A stretch of 64,000 bases of DNA from Dermanyssus gallinae (lineage: Eukaryota; Arthropoda; Arachnida; Mesostigmata; Dermanyssidae): assembly GCA_003439945.1 (NCBI GenBank), contig QVRM01000313.1, positions 480,001 to 544,000 of the forward strand. Direction: 5' to 3'. Every line of letters starts with the position of its first letter. Position 1 is the first letter of the stretch. The position numbers were made by a program, and so were the translations under genes. The notes under the pieces are model-generated. The model searched no databases. It worked only from the letters and a program-made list of their open reading frames with translations, and had not been told where the DNA came from. Below, piece after piece: positions 58,900 to 64,000 of the stretch.

Positions 58900-61170
58900 C
58901 GATAAAGCCGATTTCGCTATTTCCCAATTCTATTAGAAAGGGGCTAGTTGATTTTATTGTTTCTGGCTGGGTCCGCCACGACACTAAATGCACGCAAGAT
59001 GCTATACGATAAAGTAATACAGGTAAAGCAACTTATACTTCTTTAGTGAGGGCAAATTGGTCGACGAATCCACACCCGTAGCCGTTTTTATTTATACCAC
59101 GGTTGTTCGCCTGGAGTCTTCTAGCCACGGTGGCTTTACATTTCACCTGTAGGCCGTCTAGCTGTTCATGGCTGATAAAAGGAGCGACAAAAGAGTTCCT
59201 TTAGGCTAAGAAGCCTTATATAACCTAATGAGCCCCGTACGGCCGTTCTTGACAGCAAGCGTCCTTACACATTCATCGGATTTTCAAAGTAGTTCCGCAA
59301 ACATCTGTTGCAAGAAAAATACTGACATAAATAAAGCCTCTAGTGTTTGCAAGCACGGTTTTGCAACGCAAGACGGGCCCGGCACGGCAATTTACTGTAA
59401 TTTGCGTCTACTTGCAAATTTGTACTAATCCGATGGTTGTTTTAAAGATCGACTAGAAAAAACTCTTAAACAAACCCAGTCGAACCCCTCTGTTAAGAAC
59501 ATAAGTGCTTCCTAACTCTTCTCGTGGTACTTTCGTCCACGAGCACGCGTTTTGCTTATCTATTACATCGGGCATCTCGGATAAAACCGGCCAGTTTAAA
59601 CGCTGAGGGGACTTGATGCCTGTAACTATTGCGTTTATCCTTAATCTGGATTTACATTAGGATGCAAATTTTCGGTTCCAAAAGGATGCCAATTACAAAG
59701 CTCTTTTTTCGCCGCATCCATAAATCTGACGGCCACCACCGTGGGTTCCTTATTTGTTGGACGCACCAGCCCAGGCTAAATACGAATTTTTAAATAACAG
59801 TTCATTTCGTAGTGCCGCCTTCGCTATTTGTTGAGACCTTACAGATGCATTGCACTTTTCAGATAATGGTATCTTTCAATATATACATGTTGCCATCCAT
59901 CTTTCACATAATGGATCTATCTGTGTATGGGGACAAGTTTCGCCAGACCACTGTGGAGTGCCCATGCAAACTCTGCGGCCAACAGAATGATAAAAATGAC
60001 CCCAAAAATTACAAATGGGATAGAACATTCCCGTTGTCCGGACTGTGGGAGTCTTTATGAACTCAAAGCACAATGTGTAAACCAGCCAGCCAGAACGACA
60101 GAACAATGAATGGACTCGACGTTATAATGTGCATACAGTATCCTAATTAACTTTTAGGAAAACCCTATCTACCCATTTATTTTTTAGCCCGTTTTTATCT
60201 TGTTGATGAGGTACATGGAAGCGCTTTTATATTTCACACACGAAATTAACCCCCCTACCCCCTGATATGGCAGAGAGATACAACCTCGTAGTGAAAACAC
60301 GGTCGTCAGTTATGTGTATGTACTATTACTTATCGTACGAAAGGCGTAACAGTAGCAACTAGGGGTTGTGCATTTAAGCTGATGGAATGTCCTAGCTAAA
60401 TACGACGGTCACGTATGCTAAATGAGGAAAGTAGGAAATCTCGGGGGCTAATATGGGTCACCCATAGCTATTGCCTTAGCTTTTAGCAAGACCGCCACGC
60501 TACGGCCAGACTTGTATTGTCTTCCGTGGTATAAATGCTGCTATTATCAGCTGCTGCTGCCCAAATGGGTGGTACTTCGTCTGCTACTGCGGCGTTATAT
60601 CTCTGGGGCGGGGTGCAGCGGAAGTGCAGCATATTAAGACGCCCAACCCCGTGACACCCGCCGTGATGACATGATTTCGCGATCCGTTGTGATGCGTTGG
60701 AGCGTGACTGCACTCACCAACCATCTCTTGCCGGCGATCCCGTGCCACAGGTTGATGATAGGCTAAAACGAGCATGCATGTGAGTATGATGTTACGTGTG
60801 CTGAGGTTAGCACACACGGGTCTTGCAACTGATGTTCTATTGCGGGCGAATATAATAGAGAAACCAATGTCAAGTGTACACTCGCTTAAATCTAGATGAC
60901 GCCTGTAGAAGTTGTAGTTAGCAAAAAACACTAGGCCAATAAAAGCGACTGCTAATCCGAGTTTTTCACCAAAAGAGTAGATTTACAGGAAGATACGTTT
61001 TCATTTGGAAGCAATGCAATATTGTGGTTTTACACACACATATGATCCTATTTTTTCCAATAGATCTAGATCACAACGAATTCAGAACGATTTAGTTTTT
61101 GTGTTTTATGTTATAATACATCATACATATCACGAGGGATTAGCTATGCCAATGTGCCTAGCGGGCGTGT
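58900..61170. other. Unassigned DNA
   Basis: No gene recognised. A short plus-strand frame at 59927-60109 contains RCPDCGSLYELKAQC, a single zinc-ribbon-like pair that is not enough to assign. Confidence 0.35.
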
Positions 61171-61180
61171 TTTGGGACTA

Positions 61181-62030
61181 TCACTTGCCCGTTTTGTTTA
61201 AGCCAGGACGAAACCACTTCAGAAGCGTGTCCCGAACGGAAGCTGCGTTTTCACGTTGTATGTCATGATCCAGACGTTGCTTATTAAAGGACGACGACTT
61301 GCTATCACCGGATGACAGGTTTAACAAAGTGCCGACTTTGCAGATCAGCTGCCTGGTACGAACGCCAGGAGCACTCAAGGTTTCAAACGCGAGAGGGCAG
61401 AATTCGTGGTGATATCCGATTGATGAGTATTTTTATAACTTGCTAGTCTCTGCAAAGTGGGCTGCATAACCAGCTTCGGATATGCCGCCACGGACCATAG
61501 AAGGGACTAAGGTGTTTTTAACTGTTGCATCCCAAACCAGCATTAAGCCTCGCTCAAAAGGTCTAAGTGTCATCCCGTCTGGACGCCTGCCGTCCTTCGC
61601 TTAGAGGCCTGGGGGTTTAAGGATGCTTGGACGACCGCAGGATCTAAAAGCACTGGTGAATGTTTTAGTAATAGGGCGTCGTCCTACGCTGATGATACAC
61701 GACAGGCCATAAAGTCCCAGTTTTTCGACCGGTCGACCACATGACACCGATGAGCGCTAACTAGGACTGCGGTCCCAGTTGTAAGTAACTCGTTTCGTTA
61801 TAAAGAAGGGTGGGGATTAGTTATGGGGGCACTAGGAAGTGCGTGTAAGCAGGGGCCTGAATTCTTGGCGGATACGGCGTTTGGGCAAGCTCTGGTCAAT
61901 GTCGTCGGCAGTTTCATTTAAGATATGTAGTTGTATCACATCGTGCAATGAGGCACTCAATTCACGATTGCAATAGTACGTTGTCAGGCCTCCCTCCGCA
62001 CCGGGACGCAAGATTCTCCTAAAGGTGGGT
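61181..62030 (-). pseudogene. RT-linked C-terminal domain, copy C
   Basis: On the minus strand: VSCGRPVEKLGLYGLSC (near 61745-61690), then GRRPDGMTLRPFERGLMLVW from about 61590, GGISEAGYAAHFAE, and YHHEFCPLAFETLSAPGVRT. The last frame (61378-61181) runs LICKVGTLLNLSSGD and ends with QRENAASVRDTLLKW. This is the same domain series as 36690-37453 and includes the GD…Q…NAAS tail that copy B lacks. Frameshifts and stops are present. Confidence 0.8.
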
Positions 62031-62039
62031 TAAGCAGTT

Positions 62040-62997
62040 TCTAAACTGGCCTATATTGCTTGTAAACGCAGTCCATTAACTCTGGGCACACTAAGCCAAG
62101 TTGCTTGATGTACACATTGAGTCTCTTGTTGTTCCAAAAAATAAGTGTTGGCTTATTTGGGGGCATGCAGTTACGGTTTTCTCTACAAATATAAGTTTCA
62201 ACCTTTGTACCAATCTTTAATAAGAGCCGTATACGCTCTTCGTCGCCCGAAGCGTGTCAATAAAATTGTAGGGCAGGGCAAAGATGTGGCTACTTGCGGT
62301 GCGCAATAGTTGAGCAACTCATCTAATTAAAATCGCTTTAAACATTCCCTTCAACGAGATGTTTAAGCTTAATTTTGATCATTAAGCTTTGAATAATTAT
62401 GCTTATAATAGTCAGCTTTAGCATACGTACTGTCTAAGTTAACGCTCACTTAAGCTAATGAAAGAAGATTGGTTTTGGAACTGAATTCGGGAAAGTACTC
62501 CAGGCTTGGCGAACAGTCCACTGTTTTTTCTGGCATCTTTATGGGACGATACTATTTGTTAGGCTGTGCTTCTTTAGTAGCGCTGTCAACGGCGTTGATA
62601 TTTGTTTCAGCCCGCTGGCTGAGGAACACGGGGCAGACTATCGAGGTTTGCGCAACCACTTAGGGTGTTGCTGTTTAGCGTTCAATCAAATGTCGTGTTC
62701 TTGCACGGCCAGGCTGTGCGCCAAATATTTCTAGCCACCTAGACAGAGTAACGATTTTCTACGGTACTAATTAATGCACTGGCGTAAAGTCGCCCGTATT
62801 GACTATGCAAATGCGTCGTCTTTCACTTGCCGCAGGCGTGTACCTTAATTATATTATGCCGCAATATTATTATGGGTAGCAACTCTTTTGCTGTGAGTTT
62901 TGGGTTTGATCTCGAGCAAGCGATACGGTGGGAGCAGGCCAACATTTTGCTCGTTGTGTAAGCAATAGTTGCTAAGCTAAATATGCGTGTGCTTATA

Positions 62998-63091
<94 letters not shown>

Positions 63092-64000
63092 CGGTAGAGA
63101 TAGAAGTAGAGGCTAAGTAAACAAGATAGGGCCGGAAAAGCAACATCTCGCTCTTGTTGAGCTGACAAAGTATTGCAGGATCGTATGACTCCTACCAGCG
63201 TCAGACTTTCCAAAAAAAAGTGGCAGCATTATCAGAAAAATTATGCAAACAGAATTACAAGGAGCGACTAACCATCGTCATCGCCCAGCGTCATTCAAGG
63301 AAGCGAGCGACGCTCTAATTGTCCGCAATGAAAATGCACTATTTCATGATTGACAGGGACGCTACTGATACAAAGGGCTCTTGGAGACAACTGAGAAAGT
63401 TGCGAAGGCGATATGGCAAGGAATAACTTTTTTTTTCAATAAATCACAAGTATTCAAATTGGCAACTTGGAATTCGACGACAGGAGCAGGGATGAGCTGG
63501 CAAGAATTACGGCAACAGCAAGCACCCGGCCATCGCTGTCACCACCGAGATACAAGGTGAGTGAACACAGTCTTTAGACGATTGGACACTCGACAACCTC
63601 CACTGACGCGCACGGAGCCAAGGTCCCACAAGCGTACCTACCACACTACTACGCTTAAGGGCAGAAACAACTATTATTGCTCCTAAGGAAGAGACAAGGA
63701 CAACGGAATATCCACGGCGAAGAACAACACGCATCAATGCAGTAGAATAGGTTCGAACTTGTTATATAATTAACAAAACGATTGGCCTGCCCACGGACGC
63801 GAGGACGAAGGTATTCTGCGAGGCATTATCGGACTTAGGTTTCTAGAGAGGGGGCAATAATCCGATCTCGCAACCGTCAAACATTGACGTATTCGCAACC
63901 GATATGCTGGAAAAGTACGTGGATTCTTTAAGAGGGGATCACAAATGAAGGAAACCAGCTAATTGAACGGACACATAGAGCAATGGTGTGTCGCGTAAGT
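62040..64000. other. Unassigned DNA
   Basis: No gene recognised. It contains the compound TA/GA microsatellite listed separately. Confidence 0.4.
62995..63086. repeat. (TA)n(GA)n compound microsatellite
   Basis: About 57 bp of TA directly followed by about 33 bp of GA. Confidence 0.96.

Noticed and set aside
59927..60109. Zinc-ribbon-like CPDCGSLYELKAQC frame
   Set aside because: Short, with one Cys pair plus a lone Cys and no supporting context.

Overview
The window looks like repeat-rich, non-coding nuclear DNA from a metazoan, most likely an arthropod. This rests on the mix of elements: R1-like and CR1-like non-LTR retrotransposons, D34D mariners, Tc3-like transposons with long inverted repeats, a tRNA-derived SINE with A and B boxes, and very many (TA)n tracts. 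A chelicerate (tick or mite) is plausible but cannot be shown from the sequence alone. I recognise no intact host protein-coding gene. Every coding signal I can name belongs to a mobile element, and all are broken by stops, frameshifts or truncation.

Layout. 0-7 kb: single-copy DNA with simple repeats, a mariner-type transposase tail (about 3.36-3.64 kb) and a 425-bp retroposed repeat with a 14-bp target-site duplication (TSD) at 5.6-6.06 kb. 7.2-9.5 kb: a decayed R1-like ORF2 on the minus strand, perhaps with ORF1 traces to 10.5 kb. 10.7-13.6 kb: the best-preserved retrotransposon (endonuclease, reverse transcriptase [RT], Cys/His motif; minus strand, two frameshifts). 15.55-16.0 kb: a MITE-like inverted repeat. 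16.3-17.6 kb: mariner A1 between two copies of a TA-rich hairpin. 17.7-19.5 kb: GC-rich, CAG/CTG/CCA-rich DNA, the best candidate for a host promoter or first exon. 19.9-21.7 and 22.9-24.0 kb: two more R1-like remnants, the second interrupted by a second 425-bp repeat copy with poly(A) and its own TSD. 24-30.5 kb: featureless apart from TA microsatellites. 30.5-32.4 kb: a pile-up of RT fragments, a SINE and a mariner tail. 33.1-34.5 kb: a second GC-rich island. 36.7-38.5 kb: an RT-linked C-terminal domain followed by a 44-bp minisatellite. 38.8-39.4 kb: an RT remnant. 41.9-42.1 kb: a SINE with a perfect 10-bp TSD. 42.2-51.0 kb: a dense block of Tc1/mariner-superfamily elements (Tc3-like 1, mariner A3, Tc3-like 2, an older transposase tail, mariner A2, mariner B, a 1.16-kb foldback element). 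51-64 kb: mostly unassigned, with CR1-like RT, endonuclease and RT-linked C-terminal remnants, and a CCAAT/CRE-rich 0.55-kb segment that might be a solo LTR or promoter.

How the parts relate. The mariners, Tc3-like elements and foldback element are flanked by TA, and most sit in (TA)n tracts. Mariner A1 and A2 share two identical nonsense codons, so they descend from one already defective copy, presumably moved in trans. The SINE and the 425-bp repeat show TSDs (plus 5' truncation or poly(A)) typical of LINE machinery, which the many RT remnants show was once abundant here. Nothing in the window is an operon or multi-gene system. The most unusual structures are the foldback element with a third internal copy of its end, the hairpin-cored TA units duplicated around both mariner A insertions, and the palindromic minisatellite attached to a retroelement tail.
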